Source: Firmicutes bacterium CAG:631 (GTDB taxonomy: Bacteria > Bacillota_I > Bacilli_A > RFN20 > CAG-631). From it: a DNA stretch of 64,000 nt. The stretch covers positions 1-64,000 of the forward strand of contig HF997992.1 in NCBI GenBank assembly GCA_000433015.1, written 5' to 3'. The notes beneath the pieces were generated by a model. The model did not search any database. It saw nothing but the letters and a program-made list of their open reading frames with translations, and was not told the origin of the DNA. Position 1 is the first letter of the stretch; every line of letters starts with the position of its first letter. Below are positions 44,165 through 53,117 of this stretch, in pieces. Made by a program: the position numbers and the translations under genes.

Positions 44165-45954
44165 TATTTTCGACCTCCTTTGTCAGCAAAGGAAATACGA
44201 GGATCAACAATTGCCATTAAGACATCTCCTAAAATTAAGGCTGTAATGGATAAAATAGCATAGAAGAATGTCAATCCAACCAACATTCCATTATCTGTCT
44301 TTTCAATAGCATCCGTAAATAATTTTCCAACACCAGGTATTCCAAAAATTCGTTCCGTTAATAATGCTCCTGTTAAACTTCCAAGTAATCCTCCAGGAAT
44401 ATTGTGAATAATTGGAATGGCTGCATTTTTAAAGATGTGTTTATTAAAGATTTCAAGTTCACTTAATCCTTTAGCACGTGCAAACTTGACATAATCACTA
44501 TTCATTTGGTCAATCATGTATCGACGAATCCATGACATTAAACTTCCAATAGAAGGTAATGCCAAACAAATAATAGGCAAAATATAAGCTACCCATTGCG
44601 GTCCTGTTGCTAATTGTAATTGTGTTGGAAGACCAGCACTAAATCCAATTCTTCTAAAAATATAAATATAAGCTAAAGATGGAACAGCCATAATAAAGAT
44701 AATATAACAAATACCTATTTTATCAATTAATTTTCCTTTATGTTTAGCCATTAATATGCCTATTGGCACACCAATGACATAGGCCGTTATCGTAGCAATA
44801 ATACCAATAAGAAATGAAAATCCCATCATTGATTTTCCTGTGCGAACTTCAGGACAATTTGAATAATATCCTTGATACCGATCAAGTTGTTGCGCTGTTG
44901 GAGATGGATTAATTTGACATGCATGAAAATTCACGCGATGTGTATCTTCAACAACTTCTCCATTAGGGTAAGTGACATCTTCAACAATAGGATCTAATTG
45001 CGAATCAGTCATGACTTCTACGGTGTCTTTTCCATAAGACATAGAACGTCCTAAATTAATTGTAATCCAATTTTGATGAATAAATGGAAATTTATTATCA
45101 AAATATAATAAATATTGATTTTTACATCCCGAACATTTTAAAGCAGGAACATTATTCATATCTTTTTCAAAACGAATATACGTATCCATTTGTACTGGAT
45201 TTTGTCCATTTCGTTGTAATTCTTTATTTAACGTTTTATAATAATTTTTACCATCGAAAAAGAAAATTTGTTTAAAAAATTCCCAAAGTCGTACGAAAGT
45301 AGATTTTGATTTATAAGCAAATAAAATGCCGCTGCCTCCTGTAGCTAATTGAATCCGTTCTGGATTTTCTGGAGTTTCATCTTCAACGATTTCATCATTT
45401 GCATTTAAAGTTGGCGTATTTTCTATTTCTTCTACATCTTCTTCTTCATCAGGAATATCCGTATCAAATTCATCATCCCATAAATCTGCCGGAACTGGAT
45501 CTTTACGCATAATTTTATAGCCGTTTGATTCGTATAGTTCAATAAATTCAGCAATTTCAGGGATATCGCTATCGATTAAATAAGTCCGTGGTTGTTGCAT
45601 ACAACTTTCATATTCTCCTGGAACTAGATCGCTAGAAGTAATTTTGCAATAACTTTCTTTACTTGTAAAGACTTCTTCAATACTAATACATTTTTGATAT
45701 TCTTCACTGCTTGTATCATTATATTTGATATGACAAAAATTTGTATAACTATATGTTTCTACATAGCCATAATTTTGCCAAACTTCATATGTAAAAGTGA
45801 CTCTAGCATTATTAATATGCTTATTAAAACCATCTTGTTTTGTGACCAAAGCATCACGATCCATTAACGAATAAATTAAAACAATCGTTAAAATCATAAT
45901 TGCAACTAAAGAAAGTAGCGATCTTAATATACGATTTAAAATATATTTTCCCAT
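44164..45954 (-). CDS. oppB: Oligopeptide ABC importer permease OppB with a large extracytoplasmic insertion
   Basis: 596 residues against a usual ~310. TM1 is at about 10-30. TM2 starts only near residue 378. Between them lies a ~340-residue extracytoplasmic region with several cysteines (CHIKY, CISIEE, CKIT, CMQQP, CSGCKNQY) and an acidic stretch (DEFDTDIPDEEEDVEEIE). It ends in ITINLGRSMSYGKDTVEVM, which corresponds to the normal loop. The rest is ordinary: EAA loop FARAKGLSELEIFNKHIFKN and four further helices. The insertion could receive the unusual OppA. Confidence 0.9.
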   Translation of the reverse strand: MGKYILNRILRSLLSLVAIMILTIVLIYSLMDRDALVTKQDGFNKHINNARVTFTYEVWQNYGYVETYSYTNFCHIKYNDTSSEEYQKCISIEEVFTSKESYCKITSSDLVPGEYESCMQQPRTYLIDSDIPEIAEFIELYESNGYKIMRKDPVPADLWDDEFDTDIPDEEEDVEEIENTPTLNANDEIVEDETPENPERIQLATGGSGILFAYKSKSTFVRLWEFFKQIFFFDGKNYYKTLNKELQRNGQNPVQMDTYIRFEKDMNNVPALKCSGCKNQYLLYFDNKFPFIHQNWITINLGRSMSYGKDTVEVMTDSQLDPIVEDVTYPNGEVVEDTHRVNFHACQINPSPTAQQLDRYQGYYSNCPEVRTGKSMMGFSFLIGIIATITAYVIGVPIGILMAKHKGKLIDKIGICYIIFIMAVPSLAYIYIFRRIGFSAGLPTQLQLATGPQWVAYILPIICLALPSIGSLMSWIRRYMIDQMNSDYVKFARAKGLSELEIFNKHIFKNAAIPIIHNIPGGLLGSLTGALLTERIFGIPGVGKLFTDAIEKTDNGMLVGLTFFYAILSITALILGDVLMAIVDPRISFADKGGRK

Positions 45955-45980
45955 GCGTCTATTTCTCCTTTCACAACAGA

Positions 45981-46019
45981 GAAAAAAGAGGGCAAGGCGG
46001 GGTTCCCCCTTAACCCTCT
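45981..46019 (-). terminator. Attenuator-like terminator between oppA and oppB
   Basis: On the minus strand AGAGGG...CCCTCT encloses a G-rich/C-rich inner stem and is followed by TTTTTTCTC. It lies 17 bases after the oppA stop. A partial terminator here would give more binding protein than permease, a common arrangement in peptide importer operons. Confidence 0.8.
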
Positions 46020-46035
46020 AAAAGTAATAACGAAA

Positions 46036-48222
46036 TTACCAAAGTCCAATAACTTTAGTCATATAGCCGGCGCCACCTGGAACCATTGTTTCTAAGAAAG
46101 TAGCTGGATCTCCATAATCAGGAATCCATCCAGAACCATAATAGAAGTCATAGTTGGCTTCAGCACCTGTTGCTGCTAAATAAGTTGAAGCTAAGTAAGC
46201 AGTTTGATTTGGAGCTTCAACTGCATTGATTGTTACTTGTGAACGACCAAAGGTATTTTCAACTGCAGCTTTTAGAATTTGAATGCTAATTTGATCTGGA
46301 GAATTCTTTAAATAAACAATATCAATTTGAATAGGGAAAGCATCTTCCATTGCTTTTCTTCCACCAAATTTTTCTGCATGTTGTTCTAATAATTCTTCTT
46401 TAGCAAGTTTGTAATATTCATATGCAACATCTTGATCAAACCAACCATCAACACCATCAGAAACATTGATAGTTTCATTAATTGGATTTCCTTCATCATC
46501 TGTCCATTTATGACCTTCGTTAGTGACAGCTAAAATTTGATTTAATTTGTCTTGAACAATTTCTCCATAAGGGGTGCGTGCATCATAACCTCCATATGCT
46601 TCTGGTAAAGTAACAAAGTTTGGATCACCAAGCATATTTCTTAAGTTGTTTTCTCTTAATTCTTCACCATTTGTATTCGCATTCCACGATGCTTTATCAA
46701 TAGCATGTAAGAAAGCTTTTCTAAAGTTTTTATTTAATACAGCATATTTTGTTAATGCTTTTGCTGTATCATCTTTAGGAGAAGCTACTTGTCCTTTAGA
46801 TAAAGAATAAGTTCTACGATTCAAGTTAAATGCACCATAGAAAGTACCAGCAGCAGTATCTTGTTTATAAATATATTCTGGATATTCTTCACGCGCTAAA
46901 GCTAACGTGTCAGTACTTAAACTAATACCTGCATAAGTGCCATTGATAACTTGTTCAAAATATAACATTTCATCTGTATCTTGTGTATAAACTAATTTAA
47001 CTGTGTCTAAAGTAACGTTTTCAAGATCCCAATAAGAAGTGTTTTTAGTATATGTAATCCCTTGAGATGCGGTTAATTCTGTTAAACGATAAGCACCACA
47101 ATATAAAATGCTTTGAGGATCAATCGTTCCATAAGAATAACCAGCTAACATTTTAGCTCTTGCAAATTCATCAATACCAAATGCGCCACCTTTTGAAATG
47201 AAAAATTGACGATTCATTGGTTGGAAAATAGAGAAAGTTAATAAAGATTCAACATATGGAACTTCTCTAACAAAAGAAAGTTGAATCGTGTGTTCATCTA
47301 AAGCTTTAATGCCGACATCATTAAAGTCTTTTGTTCTACCATTAGAATAATCACTTGCACCAACAACAATACTATTTACGATATCTTCAGATCCGCCTTT
47401 AGCATCTAATAAATGTTGGAATCCAGCCAAGAAATCATCTGCTGTAACATAGCCATAGACTTCACCATTGTTTTGAACCCAAGGTACATTTTCTCTTAAT
47501 TTAATCGTATAAACCGTTTTATCTTCATTAGCTTCTAAAGATAAACCTAAAGCTGGAACGATATCTCCAAAGCGGTCATGTTCAAATAAGCCATCGACTA
47601 AGTTTGTCGTAACATCAGAATCTCCTGCATGAGATGTAGCTAAATAGTCTAATGTTTCTGGCATAGAAGAAAAGATTGTTGTATAAGTGTTGTAGTATTC
47701 TGTTATTCCCCAACTTTCTAACAATTCTTGTTCAGCTTGATTGAAAGCTTCTTTGCTGTTTTCTCCTTCTTCTTCAAAGCCTCTTTCAACAGCTTCTTGC
47801 CAATTTTGTTTCAACGTGTCACGGTATTCTGTTAAAAGTAATTCGTTGTTGTCTTTTTTAATAATTTTATAGCCTTTATATTTGCTAGAATCTGATCCAT
47901 ATCTAGCGTATGGTCCACAATATGGAAGTACTCGTGATAAGCCATAACGGCCTCCTTCTGTTGTCATTGGTAATAAAACAGCAGAATCCAATAAATAAGC
48001 TTCGGCATCGGCAAATTTGACGAAACGTTCTGCATTTACTGTTGATGAATGAGCTTCATTAAATAAAGTGTTGTATTGTGGCAAAACAGCACGATATACA
48101 TCACTATCTTTAAATTCAGGAACTTTTGCTGCATTACCAGTTTCATTTGCCTTTTTGCAACCTGTCAAACATACAGCGACCATTGCAAAAGCAGATAAAA
48201 TCACTAGTCTTGATTTTTTCAT
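46036..48222 (-). CDS. oppA: Oligopeptide-binding lipoprotein OppA, apparently circularly permuted
   Basis: 728 residues. Lipobox LTGC at Cys22. The usual beginning of an SBP family 5 protein (YYNTYTTIFSSMPETLDYLATSH...GLFEHDRFGDIVPALGLSLEANEDKTVYTIKLREN) starts only at about residue 177. Residues 43-122 (ERFVKFADAEAYLLDSAVLLPM, GLSRVLPYCGPYARYG, KYKGYKI) look like the usual C-terminal end. The chain stops at SGWIPDYGDPATFLETMVPGGAGYMTKVIGLW, where canonical OppA goes on to exactly that segment. So the order is rearranged. It binds peptides outside the membrane and hands them to OppBC. Confidence 0.88.
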   Translation of the reverse strand: MKKSRLVILSAFAMVAVCLTGCKKANETGNAAKVPEFKDSDVYRAVLPQYNTLFNEAHSSTVNAERFVKFADAEAYLLDSAVLLPMTTEGGRYGLSRVLPYCGPYARYGSDSSKYKGYKIIKKDNNELLLTEYRDTLKQNWQEAVERGFEEEGENSKEAFNQAEQELLESWGITEYYNTYTTIFSSMPETLDYLATSHAGDSDVTTNLVDGLFEHDRFGDIVPALGLSLEANEDKTVYTIKLRENVPWVQNNGEVYGYVTADDFLAGFQHLLDAKGGSEDIVNSIVVGASDYSNGRTKDFNDVGIKALDEHTIQLSFVREVPYVESLLTFSIFQPMNRQFFISKGGAFGIDEFARAKMLAGYSYGTIDPQSILYCGAYRLTELTASQGITYTKNTSYWDLENVTLDTVKLVYTQDTDEMLYFEQVINGTYAGISLSTDTLALAREEYPEYIYKQDTAAGTFYGAFNLNRRTYSLSKGQVASPKDDTAKALTKYAVLNKNFRKAFLHAIDKASWNANTNGEELRENNLRNMLGDPNFVTLPEAYGGYDARTPYGEIVQDKLNQILAVTNEGHKWTDDEGNPINETINVSDGVDGWFDQDVAYEYYKLAKEELLEQHAEKFGGRKAMEDAFPIQIDIVYLKNSPDQISIQILKAAVENTFGRSQVTINAVEAPNQTAYLASTYLAATGAEANYDFYYGSGWIPDYGDPATFLETMVPGGAGYMTKVIGLW

Positions 48223-48296
48223 GTTTCTCCTCCTATATTTTAATAAAATTCTTTTTTAAAATATACCTCTCTTTTCAGTGAAGAATATTTTGTAAT

Positions 48297-48325
48297 ATTT
48301 TATCTCTTTTTTTAGATAAAGTCAA
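48297..48325 (-). promoter_or_regulatory. Promoter of the opp operon with an internal inverted repeat
   Basis: Minus strand TTGACT (48325-48320) and TAAAAT (48302-48297), 17 bp apart. The spacer and -10 carry the inverted repeat TTATCT...AGATAA (48319-48300), which could be an operator. A leader of about 70 bases leads to AGGAGGAG and the oppA ATG. Confidence 0.75.
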
Positions 48326-48364
48326 TATAATTTTTCAGCTTGTATGCATTTGAAGCTTTAATAA

Positions 48365-48395
48365 AAGGATAAAAGAGTTATATTAATATAACTCT
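48365..48395 (-). terminator. Terminator of the clpC transcript
   Basis: Perfect palindromic hairpin with arms AGAGTTATATT and its complement (48374-48395), followed on the minus strand by TTTTATCCTTTTATT. It ends the clpC-small exported protein unit upstream of the opp promoter. Confidence 0.8.
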
Positions 48396-48415
48396 CTTAA
48401 CAAATTTCATTGATT

Positions 48416-48808
48416 TTATTGAAAAAGTTCTTCAAAAAAATAAGTTTTTTCAACATGTGTTTCAACATCAAAAGATAGTAAAATTCCTTTCATACAACAA
48501 CTTCCATTTGAATCAAGATACAAAGACAAAATATAATCTTCATAAACAGCATTCACCGCTATATCTAAAAACATATCAATGGATGCAACTAAATTTTCAT
48601 CTGTTTTAGAAAAACTATAATCCTTTATTTCATCAAATATTTCTAACATTTTATTTTTGATTGCATTACATTGAAGATAAACGTTTTTTTTGTTTACATC
48701 TGCATAAATTGCATAACTAATCGTCGAATTTTCCGAAACGGTATCTTTTAATGGGATAAATCCCCCTAAAAACAAACTTGTTGCAAAAAAGATTGTTTTT
48801 TTTGTCAT
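48416..48808 (-). CDS. Small exported protein of unknown function
   Basis: 130 residues starting MTKKTIFFATSLFLGGFIP, a hydrophobic signal-like start. AAGGGTGA is at the right distance for this ATG; two upstream starts lie within the site. The body (NAIKNKMLEIFDEIKDYSFSK, DMFLDIAVNAVYEDYILSLYLDSNGSCCMKG) matches no family I know and contains a Cys-Cys pair. It begins about 40 bases after clpC and shares its terminator, so it is likely cotranscribed. An ACCCTT-AA-AAGGGT inverted repeat covers the start region and may fold over the ribosome site. Confidence 0.6.
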   Translation of the reverse strand: MTKKTIFFATSLFLGGFIPLKDTVSENSTISYAIYADVNKKNVYLQCNAIKNKMLEIFDEIKDYSFSKTDENLVASIDMFLDIAVNAVYEDYILSLYLDSNGSCCMKGILLSFDVETHVEKTYFFEELFQ

Positions 48809-48846
48809 TTTCATCACCCTTAAAAGGGTTGACGTATTTTTTTAAG

Positions 48847-50952
48847 TTATACCGATTTACTTTTAATTTTATTTGCTTCTGTTTCTTTCATTTTTGCAAT
48901 CAGCATTTTTTTAGCTAATCTTTTGAGTCCTCTAGCTCCATATTGTTTTCCTTCTTGTTGAGCAGCAATTTCTTTTGCAAGTTCATCTAAACTTGAAAAT
49001 TCATAATGAGCTTTTTTTGCATATTCTTGTAAGTAATCTTTAGCCAATTGTGTACAAGTATTTTGGTCTAATAAGTTAAAATAGACGATACAATCAATGC
49101 GATTTAAAAACTCGGGGCGAAAATGATTTTTAACTACTGATTGAATATCATCTTGTGTGACTTGGTTGTCTACATATCCAATCTTATTTTTATGAAACAT
49201 TTTTTCATTAAAACCTAAATTGGATGTCATAATCACAATGGTGTTTTTAAAATCAACCTTTTTTTTGCTAGACTCATAAAAATAACCTTCATCAAAAACA
49301 CTTAAAAATATATCCAAAACATCACGATGTGCTTTTTCCACTTCATCTAAAACAACGACAGAATGCGGATTTTTACGAACATGATCGACTAATAAACTTT
49401 GTCTTTCATATCCTACATATCCTGGAGGAGAACCAATTAATTTAGTCACCGAACTGGGTTCACTATATTCTGACATGTCTAATTTAATATATTTTTCTTT
49501 ATTTCCAAAGTAATTTAAGGCGATTTGTTTTGCTGTTTCTGTTTTCCCAACTCCTGTTGGTCCAACGAATAAGAATACACCTAAAGGTCGATTCTCATCA
49601 TTAATTCCCATTTCAATATAACTAATTTGCTCAATAATGGTATTAATGGCTTGGTTTTGTCCAATTAAAATTTGATTTAAACTTTTCTTTAAAACTTGGG
49701 CTTTATTTCCTTTTTCAATTTTAACTTTAAACAAATCTTCAATGACATCAATGATATTTTTTTCTTCTAGTTGTGTTTGTTTTTTATTTTTTGCTCGCAC
49801 ACTAGCAATATCTAAAACATCTATCGCTTTATCAGGAAAATAACGATCACAAACATATAAATCACAATAGTTGACAATTTTTTTTAGGATTTCATCGCTG
49901 ATTGTTAAATGATGAAAAGTTTCAAATTGATTTTTAATTCCTTGTAGAATATGCAACGTTTGTGTTAACGTTGGTTCTTCAATTTTTACAACTTGAAAGC
50001 GTCGTTCTAAAGCTTTTTCTTTTTCAAATATTTTCACATATTCATCATAGGTTGTTGCCCCAATACAACCAATCTCTCCTTTTGATAAATAAGGTTTTAA
50101 AATATTACTAGCATCTATTGCTCCTTCCGCTCCACCTGCACCAATAATGTTATGAATCTCATCAATAAACAATAATGCATTTTCATCCTCTTTTACTTTT
50201 TTAATAATTTTTTTGAGTTTGTCTTCAAATTCACCTCGATATTTTGTTCCTGCTATAATTCCAGAAATATCAATTTCATAAATCGTCTTTTCTTTTAGTT
50301 CATCAGGGACATGACCGATATTTAATAAATGAGCTAAATATTCAACAATGGCTGTTTTACCAACACCTGGTTCTCCAATTAAAATGGCATTAGGTTTTTG
50401 CTTTCTTAATAATGCTTCAATTAATAGATTTAATTCTTTTTCTCTTTCAATTAAAATTGGTGGATTTTTTAATGCCTTTGCATTTAAATTAATTAAATCT
50501 GGTAGTCCATCAAGCTCGCTTTGTTTTTTGGCTTGCTTTTTTAATTCTTCTACCACTTTTTTGATAGGAACGTTTGCCTTTTTTAACATTTCCAATGCAA
50601 TATTTTCTTCCATTTCAAGTAGACAAATACTTAAAGTGTCGATGGAAACGCGATCTTCATTTCTTTTTTTACCATAAAGAATAGCCGTTTCAATCAACGT
50701 TTTCATTGCAAGTGTATATTCCATATAAAAAGGTTGGGTTTGTTTTTGTCCAAACAATTCAATTAATTCTTCTTGAAATAAATTTGCTGTCACATGATAA
50801 CTTTCTAAAATAATTTTAATTTTAGCATCTTTTATTTTTAATAAGGCAAGTAATAGATGTTCTGTACCAACACTATTGTGACCAAAATCAAAAGCCAAAC
50901 TTTCTGCCAAAGCAATCGCTCTTTGTGCTTTGTCATTAAATCTACTTAACAT
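48847..50952 (-). CDS. clpC: ClpC-type ATPase lacking the middle (UVR) domain
   Basis: 701 residues against about 810 for typical ClpC. The Clp N-domain repeats (FNDKAQRAIALAES, HNSVGTEHLLLALL) are followed by AAA-1 (GEPGVGKTA, LLFIDEIHNIIGAG) and AAA-2 (GPTGVGKTE, VVLDEVEKAH, GARGLKRLAKKML). Between them, after KAIDVLDIASVRAKNK, AAA-2 starts almost at once, so the coiled-coil M domain that binds adaptors such as MecA is absent. The last ~25 residues of the usual C-terminus are also short. It unfolds proteins for ClpP; clpP is not in the window. No CIRCE or clear CtsR site was found upstream. Confidence 0.85.
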   Translation of the reverse strand: MLSRFNDKAQRAIALAESLAFDFGHNSVGTEHLLLALLKIKDAKIKIILESYHVTANLFQEELIELFGQKQTQPFYMEYTLAMKTLIETAILYGKKRNEDRVSIDTLSICLLEMEENIALEMLKKANVPIKKVVEELKKQAKKQSELDGLPDLINLNAKALKNPPILIEREKELNLLIEALLRKQKPNAILIGEPGVGKTAIVEYLAHLLNIGHVPDELKEKTIYEIDISGIIAGTKYRGEFEDKLKKIIKKVKEDENALLFIDEIHNIIGAGGAEGAIDASNILKPYLSKGEIGCIGATTYDEYVKIFEKEKALERRFQVVKIEEPTLTQTLHILQGIKNQFETFHHLTISDEILKKIVNYCDLYVCDRYFPDKAIDVLDIASVRAKNKKQTQLEEKNIIDVIEDLFKVKIEKGNKAQVLKKSLNQILIGQNQAINTIIEQISYIEMGINDENRPLGVFLFVGPTGVGKTETAKQIALNYFGNKEKYIKLDMSEYSEPSSVTKLIGSPPGYVGYERQSLLVDHVRKNPHSVVVLDEVEKAHRDVLDIFLSVFDEGYFYESSKKKVDFKNTIVIMTSNLGFNEKMFHKNKIGYVDNQVTQDDIQSVVKNHFRPEFLNRIDCIVYFNLLDQNTCTQLAKDYLQEYAKKAHYEFSSLDELAKEIAAQQEGKQYGARGLKRLAKKMLIAKMKETEANKIKSKSV

Positions 50953-51065
50953 TTTCTATCACCATCCATTTAAAGTTTCACTACTTTATCATATTATTTT
51001 TTGACTATAAATATTATAGGTATTTCTAAAAAAAGTATCGTTTTTTTAAATGGTATTTTTTGGCA

Positions 51066-51094
51066 ACAAAAAAACGTGATAGAAATTCACGTTT
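51066..51094 (-). terminator. Terminator of the carbohydrate operon
   Basis: Stem AAACGTG/CACGTTT with a nine-base loop, followed on the minus strand by TTTTTTTG. It ends the transcript that begins at 58877. Confidence 0.85.
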
Positions 51095-51103
51095 ATAATA
51101 CCA

Positions 51104-51967
51104 TTAGATAACTTCAATGGTATAACTACATTCATATTCTTGACTCGGTTCTACTTCTAATAGTCCTTTTTTTTCGATAGGATCAACATATTTTTTTGAA
51201 ATGCCATTCCATGGTTCAAAGCAAACAAATGGAGCGTCCACATTTAATGGAGCCCAAAATGCTAATTTTTCAAATTCTTGAAAATAAAATCGTATTTTTT
51301 TCGAATTCTTTTTTGATTTTAATTCTACATAGTTTGAAACTAATCCCTTCATTACAAAAGCATCAGGATTAAACATTCTATATTTTAAAGGGATTATTTT
51401 TTGATGATTTAAAAAAGGCTCCGTTTCAGCAGATAAATAATTTCCATTTAATTTTGTCTTTTCCACTGTTTCGTCTTTTTCAAATTCAATGTAATAATCT
51501 TCATATTTTTCATTAGGGTATAAAGGAACTTTGAAAGCTGGATGTCCTCCGACCATAAAATACATTTTTTGATCTCCTGTGTTTTTAATTTTAAAGGAAA
51601 CTTCTATAACGTTTTGAAATAAAGTATAAGTAACAAAAAATTGAAAATGAAAAGGATAACTTTGAAAAGTTTCTTCGTCATCTTCTAATAAATAAGTGAT
51701 GGAATTAGAAGTTTTGCGATACTCCACAAACTCTTTATTCCTTGCAAAACCATGAGTCGATAGATGATATTCTTTATTTTGATAAGTATATTTTTGATCT
51801 ACAAAACGGCTAATAATAGGAAATAAGATAGGGGAACGTCTACCCCAAAATTGAGGATTTCCATCATGTAATCGATGAATTTGATCTTGATCAATAATCG
51901 TTTGTAATTCTGCACCTAAAGAATTGATTTGAATCGTTAAATAGTCATTTTTTAATGTTTCAATCAT
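51104..51967 (-). CDS. Aldose 1-epimerase (mutarotase)-like protein
   Basis: 287 residues of the galactose mutarotase-like fold. WGRRSPILFPIISRF, ELSTHGFAR in the form HLSTHGFARNKEFV, and MVGGHPAFKVPLY fit LacX/YeaD-type aldose 1-epimerases, with His in GGHPAF and His/Glu near the end (FEPWNGISKK). It would interconvert anomers of a hexose, which fits the upstream alpha-galactosidase. ATG with AGGAGTA. Last gene of the carbohydrate operon. Confidence 0.85.
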   Translation of the reverse strand: MIETLKNDYLTIQINSLGAELQTIIDQDQIHRLHDGNPQFWGRRSPILFPIISRFVDQKYTYQNKEYHLSTHGFARNKEFVEYRKTSNSITYLLEDDEETFQSYPFHFQFFVTYTLFQNVIEVSFKIKNTGDQKMYFMVGGHPAFKVPLYPNEKYEDYYIEFEKDETVEKTKLNGNYLSAETEPFLNHQKIIPLKYRMFNPDAFVMKGLVSNYVELKSKKNSKKIRFYFQEFEKLAFWAPLNVDAPFVCFEPWNGISKKYVDPIEKKGLLEVEPSQEYECSYTIEVI

Positions 51968-51979
51968 GGCTGTACTCCT

Positions 51980-52261
51980 TTACATCAAAATTAATGCTGT
52001 AATTCCTAAAATTAATGCAATCCCACTGAGTATCATGATAATATAAATTTTTTTATCTTTTCGTAAATAATAATCCACATGAACAACAGCTATAAATAAC
52101 AGCATTACTCCAAAAAAAACAAATCGGATAATCAAATTCGTCCCTTGTTTAATTTCTGTTAATTGGGGTGATTGAGCGACAATAATTAAAAATATATTAA
52201 TTAAAATAAAAATGGATAATAAAATAATGTTGCGAATTAAATCTCTTTTTTCTTTTTTCAT
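51980..52261 (-). CDS. Small three-TM membrane protein
   Basis: 93 residues with hydrophobic segments at about 9-28, 43-60 and 68-91 and a basic KKEKRDLIR start. No family recognised. It begins one base after the GDPD-like gene's stop and lies twelve bases before the mutarotase-like gene, so it is part of that operon. A membrane partner for the GDPD-like enzyme is possible but not shown. Confidence 0.65.
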   Translation of the reverse strand: MKKEKRDLIRNIILLSIFILINIFLIIVAQSPQLTEIKQGTNLIIRFVFFGVMLLFIAVVHVDYYLRKDKKIYIIMILSGIALILGITALILM

Positions 52262-52262
52262 T

Positions 52263-53102
52263 TTATAAATCTAAATTTTCAAAAATGACGTTATCACATT
52301 CATTTTTTACTTGTTGATACACTTCATCATTTTGAATCGTCCATACAAGTAAAGGGGCTTTTAAATTTCGCAACACTTTGACTGTATAATAGTTTCTTCC
52401 GGGCCAATTATAAGAAATAAAATGGGGTCTCCCAATAAAGTTACTAAATAAATTCGTAAAAATAAATCTTCTAATCCATTTAATTTGTTTATTTCCCATG
52501 TAATTAAAACATAATTGACCTCGAGGAACTTCAGGAGCATTCTTTTTAAACCATTTTAAACTATAAGGATCAAAAGCTTGCATGACATATCTACCCTTAT
52601 AATTTTTTAAAATCGGATAAGCAGCTTCTTCTAACTTTCCATTTAAGGAATTTTTAAATTCAATTAAAAGTCCTACTTGATCATGAACCAAATCTAAAAA
52701 TTCTTGTAATTCCATCATATACTCTTTTCCACCCATTAGTGGACATTTTTTTAATTCTTCTAATGTCATGTCATAAACTTTTTTATCAATGCCACACATT
52801 CTTTTTAAATCTTCATCATGAAAAACAACAACACGATGATCTTTTGTTAAATTTAAATCAATTTCAATGGGATATCCCTTTTCGATTGCTCTTAAAAAAG
52901 CAACCTTTGAATTTTCTGGAACTTCTTTATTCCCTAAATGATATCCCCGATGCGCAATTGGTCGCTCTAATAACCACTTAAAATCTTTCAATTCTTTTGT
53001 TTTTTTACCAGGAAGAAGCATGATAAACAAAATCAGCATGGTTAAAAGAACAAGGGCTAATACAACGCCAAAAATAATTAATAATATTTCTATAATCCAC
53101 AT
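52263..53102 (-). CDS. Membrane-anchored glycerophosphodiester phosphodiesterase (GDPD)-like
   Basis: 279 residues from MWIIEILL, with one N-terminal membrane helix (about 3-25). The GDPD domain shows AHRGYH, ENSKVAFLRAIEKGYPIEIDLNLTKDHRVVVFHD (catalytic His and Glu-Asp metal site) and LLIEFKNSL. It hydrolyses glycerophosphodiesters to glycerol-3-phosphate and an alcohol, perhaps from lipids or teichoic acid at the membrane. A GGA lies about nine bases upstream of the chosen ATG; a GTG three codons earlier is too close to it. Confidence 0.85.
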   Translation of the reverse strand: MWIIEILLIIFGVVLALVLLTMLILFIMLLPGKKTKELKDFKWLLERPIAHRGYHLGNKEVPENSKVAFLRAIEKGYPIEIDLNLTKDHRVVVFHDEDLKRMCGIDKKVYDMTLEELKKCPLMGGKEYMMELQEFLDLVHDQVGLLIEFKNSLNGKLEEAAYPILKNYKGRYVMQAFDPYSLKWFKKNAPEVPRGQLCFNYMGNKQIKWIRRFIFTNLFSNFIGRPHFISYNWPGRNYYTVKVLRNLKAPLLVWTIQNDEVYQQVKNECDNVIFENLDL

Positions 53103-53117
53103 TTTTATCACGATCCT

